A stretch of DNA of 64,000 nucleotides from Desulfomonile tiedjei (GCA_016212925.1 JACRDF010000010.1:1-64000); one strand, 5' to 3'; shown: positions 26,118-35,311, counted from the stretch's first letter. Made by a program: numbers and translations. The notes: generated from the letters alone by a model not told the origin.

Positions 26118-26954
26118 TTAATAGAGTATGGCCGCATAGCCCACGAAGCTGGCATCGGGCGAGATGTCGTAGCTTGTGTAATATTCCAGCAGGCTGCCTG
26201 ATTTCACCCCGCGACGAGAAACGGAAGCTATTACCGAGGCGATGGGCCCTGCCGAACAAGTGTTGTGCAACTCCCAGGCTTCCTGGAGCAGGCCGTGAGC
26301 GTCCATGGCCAAGGCTTTATCTATAAGGGCCCGATCGTTTTCTTCCTTCACCCACTTGACTGCACCGGCCCCGGTTCCACGAGGCGTGAATCCATAGTTG
26401 GGACCGTAATGGGTAAGGTCCGCGGAACCTAGAAAGGCTGCGGTCAGGCCCTTCTCCGAAAGCAGGCGCTGTACGGCCTCGCCCAGTTTTATTGCCGTAT
26501 CCGAAGCCGGGGCATGAACTGCTATAACCGGTATGTCGGGGAAAAAACGCCGTACTAAGGGTATCTGTACTTCGACGGTGTTGTCTGAAAATCCGCGGGA
26601 GGCCTCAACAGCCTCACCCGAGGAAACCAACTCCCCGCAGAATGCAGGGTCCATTGGCTGGGCTCCCAGCGGAGTTTCCCAGGCTTCATCCGTATATGCT
26701 ATGGGGTCTCGGCCTGCCGGGAGGTGTCCGCCGTAGATCACCACGCGATCAGGCCGTCCGGAACCGGCGAGCGTACTGATTGTACGGGCCGCTGCTCTGC
26801 CCGAATAATACCATCCCGCGTGCGGAACCACTCCCCCGATCCAGGTGCCTGCCGGCGCGGTATAACCAACCAGGAAACCATCAATCTCGCGATTACAAGC
26901 ATCCGCGGAACCGGGGTACCAACCTGTAGGCAAGCTTCTGGTTCGTCTGCTCAT
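26118..26954 (-). CDS. AmmeMemoRadiSam system protein B (Memo family)
   Basis: The 278-residue soluble protein is of the Memo family, related by fold to LigB-type class III extradiol dioxygenases. It begins 'PTGWYPGSADACNREIDGFL', close to the family's 'AGsWYPad...L...l..fl', followed by 'GGVVPHAGWYYSGRAAA' (metal-ligand His), 'TVEVQIPLVRRFFPDIPVIA' and 'LGSADLTHYGPNYGF'. The family often occurs with AMMECR1 and radical-SAM partners, but none is beside it here. Catalytic function is not established. It has no operon partner on either side. Confidence 0.9.
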   Translation of the reverse strand: MSRRTRSLPTGWYPGSADACNREIDGFLVGYTAPAGTWIGGVVPHAGWYYSGRAAARTISTLAGSGRPDRVVIYGGHLPAGRDPIAYTDEAWETPLGAQPMDPAFCGELVSSGEAVEASRGFSDNTVEVQIPLVRRFFPDIPVIAVHAPASDTAIKLGEAVQRLLSEKGLTAAFLGSADLTHYGPNYGFTPRGTGAGAVKWVKEENDRALIDKALAMDAHGLLQEAWELHNTCSAGPIASVIASVSRRGVKSGSLLEYYTSYDISPDASFVGYAAILY

Positions 26955-27046
26955 GGCCCAACCTCCCCTAATTATAGACTCTCGGGCGTGTCGAAAAATT
27001 CTAGCGGCTAATCAGTTGAAAATCAAACAGTGGCTTTTGGCGGGAA

Positions 27047-27079
27047 CCGGGGAGCCTTTGGTATAGAAAGGCTCCCCGG
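27047..27079. terminator. 13-bp hairpin of the G-rich repeat family
   Basis: CCGGGGAGCCTTT (27047-27059) pairs exactly with AAAGGCTCCCCGG (27067-27079) around a 7-nt loop. It lies just 3' of the ferredoxin gene (minus strand, ends 27106), so it is a likely terminator and another copy of the 1838/7871 family. Confidence 0.65.
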
Positions 27080-27105
27080 AGAAAGTTAATGGCTTTCGAT
27101 CCGGA

Positions 27106-28185
27106 TCAGTCTATCGCGAGCGTGATCCCGCGGTTTGCAGATCGCTGCATATACCAGTCCACGATATTTTTCGGGGGGACTTCTTCCTGTGATTCAGGTT
27201 TGCGAATCAAGCTGATGGACTCGGTGGGGCAGGTGGTAGCGCATACTCCGCACCCTATGCAGCGTTCCGCTTGGACCTTGTACGCTCCGGCGTCTTCTAC
27301 TATTGCTTCCATAGGGCATCGCTCGTCCGCGCAGACGCCGCAAGCCGCACAGGTGTCCGCATCTATGGATGCTGTATAGTTGCTCTTGGCCATAAGGTGA
27401 GGCGCATTGAACTCCTTCATCCCTCGCATTATTCCGCAGCAGCAAGGGCAGCAATTGCACATGAACATCTGGCCGGATTGGACATTGTAAGTCGCGTGCA
27501 CGAGTCCTGCTTCTTCGGCCTTGGCTACAACGTCAAGGGCTTCCTGTTTGGAAATCACCCTGCCCCTGGGAGAGTTGTCGAAGGCCCCTTCGCTATTGGC
27601 AAAGGCCAGACACACTTCAGAAGGATACGAGCACGTTTGGCCCTGAATTGCATGTTCTTTCCGGCAGATACATTCGGTGACCTGAAAGGATTTGGCCTTG
27701 TCCAAAATCTGTCGCACATCTTCGTACACGTGGACCTGGTGCTGGCCGTCGATCTGGACATTCACCGGTACCACCACTCGCATCAGTGAGGGCGCGACCT
27801 GGCCGAGGATCGGCATCAGGCTGGACGCGTATTCCTCCATGAGATCCGCAAGCTCTTTGTCCAGTCTGTCCAACTGAAACTCGAAAATGCCTACGACAAA
27901 AGGAGCAAACATGTAGACTTGCTTCCCCTTGATTCTCGCAGAGCCTATCTGGCCCTTTGTCGCCATGTCATCCAGAATGGCTTCCATCTCGGCACCAGGC
28001 TTGCCGAGCCGTTCCGCAATGGCCACAGCGGTTTCCGGCATAGGCCGAATGTTCAGAGCCATGGCCGCGTCTTCAGGGGAGAATATTTTTTGAAGAATCT
28101 TAATTTCCACGCCGCTTTCCGTAGCGGGGAAGCCGTGGGGCAATCCGTCCAGTTTCTTTGCCAGGTCCTTGTAAACGTCGTTCAT
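27106..28185 (-). CDS. Cysteine-rich protein with two C-terminal 4Fe-4S ferredoxin clusters
   Basis: The start is taken at 28185 (GGGAG 8 nt upstream), giving 359 residues. The first ~190 residues look helical/winged-helix ('AMALNIRPMPETAVAIAERL', 'DDMATKGQIGSARI'), typical of the regulatory-type N-terminus in anaerobic ferredoxin-like proteins. Then come 'CICRKEHAIQGQTC' and 'CNCCPCCCGIMRG', both possible metal sites. Two classical 4Fe-4S motifs follow, 'CAACGVCADERCP' and 'CIGCGVCATTCP'. It is probably a soluble electron carrier or redox-regulated protein. Similar proteins are frequent in sulfate-reducing Desulfobacterota. It is a single gene on the minus strand. Confidence 0.8.
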   Translation of the reverse strand: MNDVYKDLAKKLDGLPHGFPATESGVEIKILQKIFSPEDAAMALNIRPMPETAVAIAERLGKPGAEMEAILDDMATKGQIGSARIKGKQVYMFAPFVVGIFEFQLDRLDKELADLMEEYASSLMPILGQVAPSLMRVVVPVNVQIDGQHQVHVYEDVRQILDKAKSFQVTECICRKEHAIQGQTCSYPSEVCLAFANSEGAFDNSPRGRVISKQEALDVVAKAEEAGLVHATYNVQSGQMFMCNCCPCCCGIMRGMKEFNAPHLMAKSNYTASIDADTCAACGVCADERCPMEAIVEDAGAYKVQAERCIGCGVCATTCPTESISLIRKPESQEEVPPKNIVDWYMQRSANRGITLAID

Positions 28186-28416
28186 AAGGGGACTCCCGGA
28201 TAAAAGAACTTGAAACAGGCTGCTAGTACCGCAGCCCGGGCAAGGCTCGTCCATCGCGCTCAAAGGCCGAAACAGTCCTTGAGGGGGTAAGCCTCACTTC
28301 ATCAGTTTAGCACGTACGGGATACAAAAGCTCCATTTTGAGCTTAACGGGAGCAATCGTTCAGTCACGCGGACAAAAGAAGGGCCTCGTCGACAATCATC
28401 CTTCATCTGTTTTCTG

Positions 28417-28465
28417 AAAATCCCCCCTAACCCCCCTTTACAAAGGGGGGCGAGGGGGGATTTTT
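28417..28465. repeat. Long C/G-run inverted repeat (AAAATCCCCCCTAACCCCCC type)
   Basis: The left arm AAAATCCCCCCTAACCCCCC is followed by 'TTTACAAA' and a right arm GGGGGGCGAGGGGGGATTTT. The element could act as a terminator for the leftward coiled-coil gene region, and is a common class of dispersed repeat in deltaproteobacteria-like genomes. About 450 bp between the neighbouring genes (28186-28640) contains no other feature. Confidence 0.7.
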
Positions 28466-28640
28466 TCCTCGGAAGCTGAATAGTTTCGCGCGAGACGACT
28501 TGACTGCATCACACTCATGGGCTTGCCCATGCGTACAGCCCTTTCAAAAGAAATGTCCTAAAACAAGTCGAAACGAGGTTGCCGGCAACCACCCTCCGGG
28601 CGGACGTTCCTTTCCGTGCGTGAAGCAAATGGGGCGATCT

Positions 28641-29366
28641 TTAGTGCAGGGTTCTCTTGGCTCTGTCTGTTGGTTCGGTCTCCCATTCAGGACCGTGGGG
28701 CCCGATGGCCAGTTCGGCCCGAGCGTCCGCGATTACCCGTTCGGTTTCCAGCATGAGCCTCCGAATCTCCGCGTCGGCTCGCGGCTCTTTCCCCTCTTCC
28801 TTACGAATCCTCTCGAGCAGTTCGGAAATGTCCTCCAGTCTCTTCGAAAAGACCTCCATGCCCTCGGGCATTGCGTTCCCCAAAGGAGACTCCTGTCTTT
28901 TGCGCACTTTGCTGAATAGGACTCCGGACAGCGGGATACTGATCGCTATTAGGCCCAAAGCGGCCAGCAGCAAGTACGGATTGAGGGAATGCCCCCAGAT
29001 TAAGACGGTCCTGTCCTGAACAAATCCGGTCAAAGAGTTGTTTATGTTTCCGACCACCTGTCCTACCGCGCCGATTCCTCGGTCGAGGCTGCCCATGCGT
29101 TCCTCGACGCGACCCACAGCCGTACCCACGCCTGCTAGTTCTCCCTTTATCTCCGCCGCCTTCTGAGACACTTCAGCGAGGTCTTGGCGGATGCCTGGAA
29201 ACATCTCCTCGGTCATGAGGCCGGTTCGTTCCAACAAAACCTTGTCCGTCGCGCTGCTCCGGGAACCGTAGTATAGGGCTAGGCCGATAGCCCCGGCCTG
29301 CAATGCCACGAGTAAAATCAATATCCCGAACAGGCTCCTCGTGCCTGTTCCCTGGTCTTTTTCCAT
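28641..29366 (-). CDS. Two-TM protein with periplasmic coiled coil
   Basis: Family not recognised. The 241-residue protein has membrane segments at about residues 14-34 ('LFGILILLVALQAGAIGLALYYG') and 128-147 ('YLLLAALGLIAISIPLSGVLF'). A heptad-like loop lies between them ('MTEEMFPGIRQDLAEVSQKA', 'GTAVGRVEERMGSL') and resembles chemoreceptor or laminin-like coiled coils. A long charged cytoplasmic helical tail follows ('MEVFSKRLEDISELLERIRK'). It may be a scaffold or stress-type membrane protein. No partner gene is adjacent. Confidence 0.6.
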   Translation of the reverse strand: MEKDQGTGTRSLFGILILLVALQAGAIGLALYYGSRSSATDKVLLERTGLMTEEMFPGIRQDLAEVSQKAAEIKGELAGVGTAVGRVEERMGSLDRGIGAVGQVVGNINNSLTGFVQDRTVLIWGHSLNPYLLLAALGLIAISIPLSGVLFSKVRKRQESPLGNAMPEGMEVFSKRLEDISELLERIRKEEGKEPRADAEIRRLMLETERVIADARAELAIGPHGPEWETEPTDRAKRTLH

Positions 29367-29559
29367 AACGAACCCCTAAAAAACCGCGTAAAGGCTTTTG
29401 GAAGCCTATGCAGAGATTATTACCAGATTAGGCGGGAGTCATGAAAGGAATTTATGATTCAGGACGGGGCGCTGACTTGAATTTTGCCGGCATCAACACC
29501 CTTTCCCGCTGAAGGTAATAGCGGGGGAGGAACCTTGTGCGTGGTTCCTCCCGCTTCGC

Positions 29560-30132
29560 TTAATTGATGAGTCGGTAGGGGTAGGCTCGATGGGTCCATT
29601 CGCTGGACGGGTACTCCGCTGCGAGTTTGTCGTACGCTTCTCTGAGCGGCTTTCCTTCGTGGGTGCTTTTGTATCGAGCCACTCCACGAAGAAAAATGGC
29701 TTCAGGTGCGGAATTGCTCTTGGGGTAATCCTTCAGGACCCTGTCAAACACCTCGATTGCCTTGTCGAACCGTTCATTCTCAAAGTGTGATTTGCCGATC
29801 CCAAGCAACAACGAAGGAATCAACTCCTCGGGCGCCAGGAAGCCGACAGTGCGATGGTGCTCCTTTCCGTCAGTGTCGAGCGTGATCAATGTAGGTGTCC
29901 ATTTGATGTTGAAATCAGCGGCTAGAGGCTTGTGGTCGAAAGGCACCCGTAAAGGTATCAAATCGTTTTGAACGAAAGCTGCCACTTTTTCGTCCGGATA
30001 CGTAACTGCATCCATCTGTTGGCAACCGATTCATCCAGGGTTGAAAAAATCCAGCAACACAGTTTTCCCTTCGGCCTTGGCTCTACTGAGAGCCTTTTCC
30101 CACTCTGTTTCCCAATTAACTTTCGCTGCCAT
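29560..30132 (-). CDS. Thioredoxin-like/TPR selenoprotein with in-frame UGA (Sec34)
   Basis: The frame opens at ATG 30130-30132, 4 nt after GGAGGTG, and runs to 29560 with one in-frame TGA (30031-30033). That TGA is codon 34 and stands in 'DFFNPG-U-IGCQQMDA', the first cysteine position of a thioredoxin CxxC site (UxxC). The downstream part has the thioredoxin cis-Pro segment 'KWTPTLITLD' and a C-terminal TPR-like region ('RFDKAIEVFDRVLKDYP'). Length is 190 residues including Sec. A paralog at 36310-36963 has TGA at the same codon. A SECIS-like hairpin lies 18-35 nt after the UGA. It has no signal peptide, so this copy is cytoplasmic. It would need SelA-D from elsewhere in the genome. Confidence 0.85.
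29996..30013 (-). promoter_or_regulatory. Bacterial SECIS-like hairpin, copy 1
   Basis: On the coding strand GGATGC AGTTAC GTATCC folds into a 6-bp stem (one G-U) with loop AGUUAC. It starts 18 nt after the UGA, and the apical loop is 24 nt away. A G in the first two loop bases, a U in the loop and a 16-37 nt UGA-to-loop distance fit the bacterial SECIS consensus. An identical 18-nt block sits at the same distance in the paralog. Confidence 0.8.
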
Positions 30133-30400
30133 AATTCACCTCCATGATGTGGCAAGACATCGCGTCCCCCCTGGGGTACTATTTACTGAATTAAGTAAGC
30201 ATTGATTGCGAATCGTCAATCGGTCACGTTAGGGTGGACCGGGTACACTGCCATATTTTGGACAATCGCTCCACTCGCTGGCGATGTAATTTGAAAAGAG
30301 ATAATATAAACACTTCACCCATAGTGTAATGGGTACATCGGCGGTCGCTTGGAAGGCGAGCGCCTCGCGCGCGTTATTTTATCCCTTGGAGGCCCCTCAA

Positions 30401-31624
30401 TTGAACTCTGCCGAGCGTAAAATCCTGATAGTCACCAACTTTGGCCATTTCTTGACGCATTACAATATGCTGGTGTTTCCCGCGCTGGTGTTGCCGCTAA
30501 CAGGGATTCTCAATCTCAATATGGCGCAGGTTTTGGAGTTATCTTTCTGGCAGTACCTCCTTTTCGGACTGACGGCCCTCCCCTGGGGAGTGGCAGCGGA
30601 CCGCATCGGAGGACGCTCCCTGATGATGCTCATGTTCGTGGGAGCCGGGATTAGTGGGCTTGGGGCCGCCTACTGGATCGAGTCTCCGTGGATGCTGTCC
30701 TTGTCGTTGGCTGGTGTCGGACTGTTTTCCGGAATATATCATCCCATAGGAATGGGTCTGATATCCAAGGGAGTGCAGAACCTCAGCTTGGCAATGGGTT
30801 ACAATGCCATGTTCGGCGGGTTGGGGTTAGTGGCTGCTCCACTGGCCACAGGTCTGTTAAACTGGATCTGGGGTCCCAATGCTGCATTTCTGGCACTGGC
30901 TGCGATGAATCTCCTTGGTATCGGAATGATGATGCTCTGCCCCATGGTCGAGGCTCAGGGGCATGAGACTAAGGCTGACCAAGGAAACGGAATGATAGGG
31001 GCCTTCCTGATTCTTCTTGTTGCCATGATGCTTGGCGGGGTAGCTTATACGGGGTCCTCCGTAATAATCACAGCTTTTCTCGAACTGAAGAGTCCGAAAG
31101 TTGTGGAAGCGGTTTCCAGTATATTCGGGCAAGGGGATTGGCGGAATCTTTTGGCCACATTGACCACCAGCTTCGTTTTTACCGTCGGCGCGATGGGGCA
31201 GTACGTAGGGGGACGCCTGGGCCACCGGTTTGATCCAAGGTTTTCGTATCTGGCTTTCCACGTGGTATGCTTGCCCGCGGCCCTTCTCGTCGCCGCGTCA
31301 CAGAATGCGGCTTTGGTGGCCTTTTCCGCAGTTTATTTCTTCTGCCTCCTGGGTAGTCAACCGCCCGAAAATACGCTGGTAGCACGGCTTACTCCGCGGC
31401 GGCTGCATCATTCAGCCTACGGCCTGAAGTTTATTCTCACCTTCGGGGTAGGTTCTCTGGCAGTGAAAATGATGGCCCGAATAGACTCCCTTTGGGGAAT
31501 CAGCGCAACTTTTGTGGCTCTGGGCTTAGTATCGGTGGGGCTTGTGTCCAGCATTCTCGTCCTCATATGGTGGACGAATCATTCGGCCGTCGTAGTCGTA
31601 GAGGGAGAGCGGCAACCGACGTGA
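30401..31624 (+). CDS. Major facilitator superfamily transporter
   Basis: The start is set at TTG 30401, 8 nt after GGAGG; TTG starts occur also in the genes at 31683 and 35418. The 407-residue protein has about 12 membrane helices. It has the MFS loop-2 motif 'GVAADRIGGRSLMM' (residues ~66-79, a version of GxxxDRxGRR) and the central cytoplasmic loop 'EAQGHETKADQ'. Substrate cannot be told. The next gene starts 58 bp downstream and may be co-transcribed. Confidence 0.85.
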   Translation: MNSAERKILIVTNFGHFLTHYNMLVFPALVLPLTGILNLNMAQVLELSFWQYLLFGLTALPWGVAADRIGGRSLMMLMFVGAGISGLGAAYWIESPWMLSLSLAGVGLFSGIYHPIGMGLISKGVQNLSLAMGYNAMFGGLGLVAAPLATGLLNWIWGPNAAFLALAAMNLLGIGMMMLCPMVEAQGHETKADQGNGMIGAFLILLVAMMLGGVAYTGSSVIITAFLELKSPKVVEAVSSIFGQGDWRNLLATLTTSFVFTVGAMGQYVGGRLGHRFDPRFSYLAFHVVCLPAALLVAASQNAALVAFSAVYFFCLLGSQPPENTLVARLTPRRLHHSAYGLKFILTFGVGSLAVKMMARIDSLWGISATFVALGLVSVGLVSSILVLIWWTNHSAVVVVEGERQPT

Positions 31625-31682
31625 GCCGTTTCAGCCGCCTGAAACGCGGCGTGATTGTTTTGGTTGAAAGGAGCAATAGGAT

Positions 31683-34364
31683 TTGAGCGAACTGAAGTAC
31701 AGGTATAGACGTGAAGATTTCGGACCATTGCCCGTAATCGTGAAGAATCTTACTATTTATCTGAATTTTACGGACAATGTGGTCGAGGCGACGAACCTCC
31801 TGGAACTTGTGGCTGCAAAAGCTTTGGATCAGGTGGAACTCGATGCCAAGGAATTGAAGATCGTACAGGTCGAGTGGGTCGAGGAACAGGGCCAGGCCGA
31901 GACGAGCAAGGATCTGGACTACCGATACATGGAGAAAGAAAGCAAACTGATAGTCAAACTGCCGCGCGGTCTCAATAAGGGTGAGAGGTTCCTAATTCGC
32001 ACCGTCACTCAGTGCTCTCCGTCAGATCATATATTGGAGGGGATTTACAAAGACGCGGGCCCGGCCGACGCGCCTCAGCAGTACATGTCTCAGTGCCAGC
32101 AATGGGGCTTTCAGAGGATCATGCCCATATTTGACGATTGCCGAGCCAAGTGCACCATGACGACCACTATCGAAGCCGCTGCTGAGTACACTCACATGAT
32201 AAGCAACGGGAACATCAGCCACCGCTTGAACCCGGACGGCAGGCCTGTACCCAAGCCGGGTGATCCCGGGAGGCAAATCATCAGATACGAGAACCCCATC
32301 CCTATGGCTCCTTATCTTTTCCTGGTATGTGTGGGCACGTGGGACGCACTGGTTGACAGAGTTGTCTATCCTTCGGGCCGATCGGTGCAATTGGAGTATT
32401 TGGTGCCGCCGGGTCGGAGCGCAGCCGCGCGAGTCCCTATGGAAATACTGAAAGAGGCTGTCCTGTGGATCGGAAGGACCCAGGACTACGAATACACGGC
32501 TGATACTTACAGAACCATCTCCATGAACAAATCGAATTTCGGTGGAATGGAGAACGTCGGAAACACCACCATAGTAACGGAAGCAGCTCTGATCGACGAG
32601 CATACGCTCGACCAGACGCTGATGTACGCTCACGCGGTCATTGTGCACGAGTTCGAGCACAATCAGTGCGGCAGCGAAACTACCATGGACACGCCTTTTG
32701 ATGTCTGGCTGAATGAGGCCTATACCGTGGATGTTGAGCGCCAATTCATGGCGGACATTTTCGATCCGGCTTTCGCGAGGCTTATGCAGGTTGACAGCAT
32801 ACGAAGTCCTCTGCTTGGCCCATTGGCGATAGAGGACGGAGGCACCCGGGGAAATATCGTCAGAGACGGTTTTAACGATCCTGACGAACTGATTGACGGT
32901 GTCACTTATGTAAAGGCCGCAGAAGTCATTCGAATGCTAAGATTGATCATTGGCAAGGAGAGCTTCCGAGCCGGCAAGGAGCTGTACTTCTCACGGTACA
33001 AACATTCCAACGCGAACACCGATCAGTTCTTTCAGTGTTTTGAGGAGGTGTCAGGGCGGTCTCTGGATCTCTTTAAGGAACGCTGGCTTCACACCATGGG
33101 CTATCCCAAGGTAACCGCTGCGACGCACCATGACCCGTTGGCACAAGAGTACCACATAGAATTCCGCCAGGAACGAGTACCTGATGAATTGCCTTTTCAC
33201 CTGCCGATCCAGCTTGCCCTTTTGGATAAAAACGGCCGCGACATCGAGGGAACCGCTCAGATTTTTGAACTTAAGGAGGAATCGGCCCGGCTGACCCTTA
33301 GGAATATCTCGGAGGCCCCGGCACTGGCCTCTCTGAATCGCGATTACTCTTTCTACGGGACATTCAGTCAGTTGGATGCCACTCCCGAGACGCTGGCGCT
33401 TCAAGCGCGGCTCGATACAAACATTTTCAACCGCGTCGAGGCGATGAGGCAACTGACCGACCGTGAAAGGGTAAAGCTCCTGGAAAACCCCGACAGCGAA
33501 ACAAATCCCCGCTGGTTGGATGTTTACGGCCGGGTCCTGGAAGACAATACGTTGTCACCTGCGCTGAAAGCCTATTTTCTCCGGATAGAGGAACAGCCGC
33601 TGGACCGGGCTTATTGCACCTGGTACCAGGAGTTGGTGGCAGCAAGAGAAAAAATCATGACGGCCGTGAACAGGAGCTATAGAGACCGCCTGTTGCAGAT
33701 ATATGAAGGACTGGATGTTTCCCGGCCCAGAAAGTCGCCCAAAGACGGAATTGACAAACGCCTCCTCAAAAACGTAGCGTTGGACCTGCTCGTCATCGAC
33801 GATTCCGCACAGAGCCATCGCCTGATCAGGGAATACCTCGATTCCGCGCCCTTCGCTGCGGACCGTGTGGCGCCGCTGCTCGCTCTGAATCGCAGCTCAG
33901 CCGTGGAACGCCGGGAGGTCCTGGAACAGACGTACCAGGCATGGCACGGGCATATAAGCGGCTACTCGAATTACCTCAGAATAGTGTCCGCAGGCACGTG
34001 CAGCGACGTGTTCGACATGATCGAGGCGGAGAAAAAGCGGTCCACCTTTGACATCAAGCAGCCGACTTGGGCGAGGTCCCTCTTCTTGCCTATGGCTGCG
34101 AACAATAAGATGGTTTGGAGCGACCGAGGTATAGGGTGGGTCACGGATACCGTTGTGGAACTTTCCCGTATAAATGCTTACACCGCGGGTCGTTTGCTCA
34201 ACACGTTTCAGCAGGTGCGAAACTTGAGGCCGGGCCTTCAAGGCAAGGTGAAATCAGCTCTTGAGGACATTCTGAAAGAGGTGCCGGAATCGGTCAGCCC
34301 ACCAATCCACGGCCAGGCAAAGGCATATTTGGAGAGTGCGGTGCCGGGCAAGAGGAGCCAATGA
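31683..34364 (+). CDS. M1-family zinc aminopeptidase
   Basis: The 893-residue protein has the M1 (PepN-type) zinc metallopeptidase layout. The exopeptidase motif 'GGMEN' is at 287-291. The zinc site HEFEH is at 322-326, followed by a third ligand Glu345 in 'WLNEAYT' after the standard 18-residue spacing. The N-terminal β-domain, 'TMGYPKVTAATHH' linker and long helical C-terminal domain follow the usual order. It has no signal peptide, so it should act in the cytoplasm to trim N-terminal residues. Start is TTG 31683, preceded by GGAGCAATAGGA. The next small exported gene overlaps its stop by 4 bp. Confidence 0.92.
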   Translation: MSELKYRYRREDFGPLPVIVKNLTIYLNFTDNVVEATNLLELVAAKALDQVELDAKELKIVQVEWVEEQGQAETSKDLDYRYMEKESKLIVKLPRGLNKGERFLIRTVTQCSPSDHILEGIYKDAGPADAPQQYMSQCQQWGFQRIMPIFDDCRAKCTMTTTIEAAAEYTHMISNGNISHRLNPDGRPVPKPGDPGRQIIRYENPIPMAPYLFLVCVGTWDALVDRVVYPSGRSVQLEYLVPPGRSAAARVPMEILKEAVLWIGRTQDYEYTADTYRTISMNKSNFGGMENVGNTTIVTEAALIDEHTLDQTLMYAHAVIVHEFEHNQCGSETTMDTPFDVWLNEAYTVDVERQFMADIFDPAFARLMQVDSIRSPLLGPLAIEDGGTRGNIVRDGFNDPDELIDGVTYVKAAEVIRMLRLIIGKESFRAGKELYFSRYKHSNANTDQFFQCFEEVSGRSLDLFKERWLHTMGYPKVTAATHHDPLAQEYHIEFRQERVPDELPFHLPIQLALLDKNGRDIEGTAQIFELKEESARLTLRNISEAPALASLNRDYSFYGTFSQLDATPETLALQARLDTNIFNRVEAMRQLTDRERVKLLENPDSETNPRWLDVYGRVLEDNTLSPALKAYFLRIEEQPLDRAYCTWYQELVAAREKIMTAVNRSYRDRLLQIYEGLDVSRPRKSPKDGIDKRLLKNVALDLLVIDDSAQSHRLIREYLDSAPFAADRVAPLLALNRSSAVERREVLEQTYQAWHGHISGYSNYLRIVSAGTCSDVFDMIEAEKKRSTFDIKQPTWARSLFLPMAANNKMVWSDRGIGWVTDTVVELSRINAYTAGRLLNTFQQVRNLRPGLQGKVKSALEDILKEVPESVSPPIHGQAKAYLESAVPGKRSQ

Positions 34365-34714
34365 GGGTCCTGTCCACAATTCTGATCGTGGTGCTTTTTG
34401 GCCCCTGGATATTCTTCCACGAGGCATGGGCCGAGCCTGCCGATGTCACCGGTGGCCAACCTCAAGATGCTGAAGCAGCCAAGTATTGGGAATCAGTCGA
34501 GAGGAAGCGAATACGGAACCGATGTCTGAAATTGGGTAAGCAAGAATGCTATAAGAAATACCAGGACGCGGTTGACTGGTGTCTGAAGAACTGGAACGAA
34601 TGTTTGCCCATGATAAGACACACGGGTGTTTATGCCGGCGCGTACGGCGAGCAGGTCGCGGAGCAGTGTAAGAGAGAACTGGAAGAAAAGTGCCGCATAG
34701 AGGCCGGACAATAG
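34361..34714 (+). CDS. Small exported cysteine-containing protein
   Basis: Family not recognised. The 117-residue product starts inside the aminopeptidase stop (ATGA, 34361-34364), so translation is coupled. It has signal peptide 'VLSTILIVVLFGPWIFFHEAWA'. The mature ~95 residues are helical with spaced cysteines 'NRCLKLGKQECYKKY', 'WCLKNWNEC' and 'EQCKRELEEKCRIE', six cysteines that could form three disulfides. Its coupling to the peptidase suggests an accessory role, but this is inference. Confidence 0.6.
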   Translation: MRVLSTILIVVLFGPWIFFHEAWAEPADVTGGQPQDAEAAKYWESVERKRIRNRCLKLGKQECYKKYQDAVDWCLKNWNECLPMIRHTGVYAGAYGEQVAEQCKRELEEKCRIEAGQ

Positions 34715-34810
34715 AACTGCCTTGGCCGGTAGAGTGCCAGAGCAACCGATATGGCTGCAGCAGTCGGCTTTACAGAGACACGCGAAGCCCTGTTTCAGTT
34801 GGAGTTGAAT

Positions 34811-35311
34811 ATGATAATCCGTAATGAGATGAAGTACGATGTTGAAGCAATATCTGAGGTCACCAAAGCGGCTTTCAAAGATCATCCACATAGTAATCAG
34901 ACAGAACAATTCATAGTTAGTGCACTGCGAGCTGCCGGTGCGCTCACTATTTCATTAGTGGCTGAGGTTGATGGAAAAGTGATAGGCCATATAGCTTTCT
35001 CGCCTGTAACCATTTCTGACGGTAGTCATAATTGGTACGGTATTGGCCCTGTCTCTGTACTGCCAGGATGCCAGAAACAAGGTATCGGGAAGTCCCTTAT
35101 CCATGAGGGCTTATCCTTGCTGAAATCCTTAGGAGCCAAAGGCTGTGTACTTGTGGGCGCTCCACAATACTATGAACGGTTCGGCTTCAGAAGCCTTCCG
35201 GATCTAGTTCTTGACGGCGTTCCGCAAGAGAACTTTCTTGCCTTGCCGTTTTATAAGGACAAGACTCAGGGCGTTGTGGTGTTTCACCAAGGTTTTTCTG
35301 CAACTAGCTAG
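34811..35311 (+). CDS. GNAT-family N-acetyltransferase
   Basis: The 166-residue soluble protein is a GNAT acetyltransferase. It has the acetyl-CoA motif 'GPVSVLPGCQKQGIGKSLI' (residues ~78-96, R/Q-x-x-G-x-G/A type), preceded by the β-strand 'VIGHIAFSPVTI', and ends with 'QYYERFGFRSLPDLVLDGVP', characteristic of the predicted N-acetyltransferase YhbS class. ATG 34811 is preferred over upstream starts because it begins 'MIIRNEMKYD', the typical first strand. Base composition in 34790-35311 is clearly more AT-rich than its neighbours, suggesting transfer. Acceptor substrate unknown. Confidence 0.85.
   Translation: MIIRNEMKYDVEAISEVTKAAFKDHPHSNQTEQFIVSALRAAGALTISLVAEVDGKVIGHIAFSPVTISDGSHNWYGIGPVSVLPGCQKQGIGKSLIHEGLSLLKSLGAKGCVLVGAPQYYERFGFRSLPDLVLDGVPQENFLALPFYKDKTQGVVVFHQGFSATS

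Noticed and set aside
30031..30033. TGA as a nonsense mutation (broken gene)
   Set aside because: The paralog has TGA at the same codon, the frame is intact on both sides, the position is the active-site Cys, and a conserved SECIS-like hairpin follows.
30305..30370. tRNA-like stretch (GTGTAATGGGTA followed by GGAAGGCGAGC)
   Set aside because: It has a D-arm-like word but no T-arm, no acceptor pairing and no anticodon stem of correct spacing; it overlaps the leader of the MFS gene.
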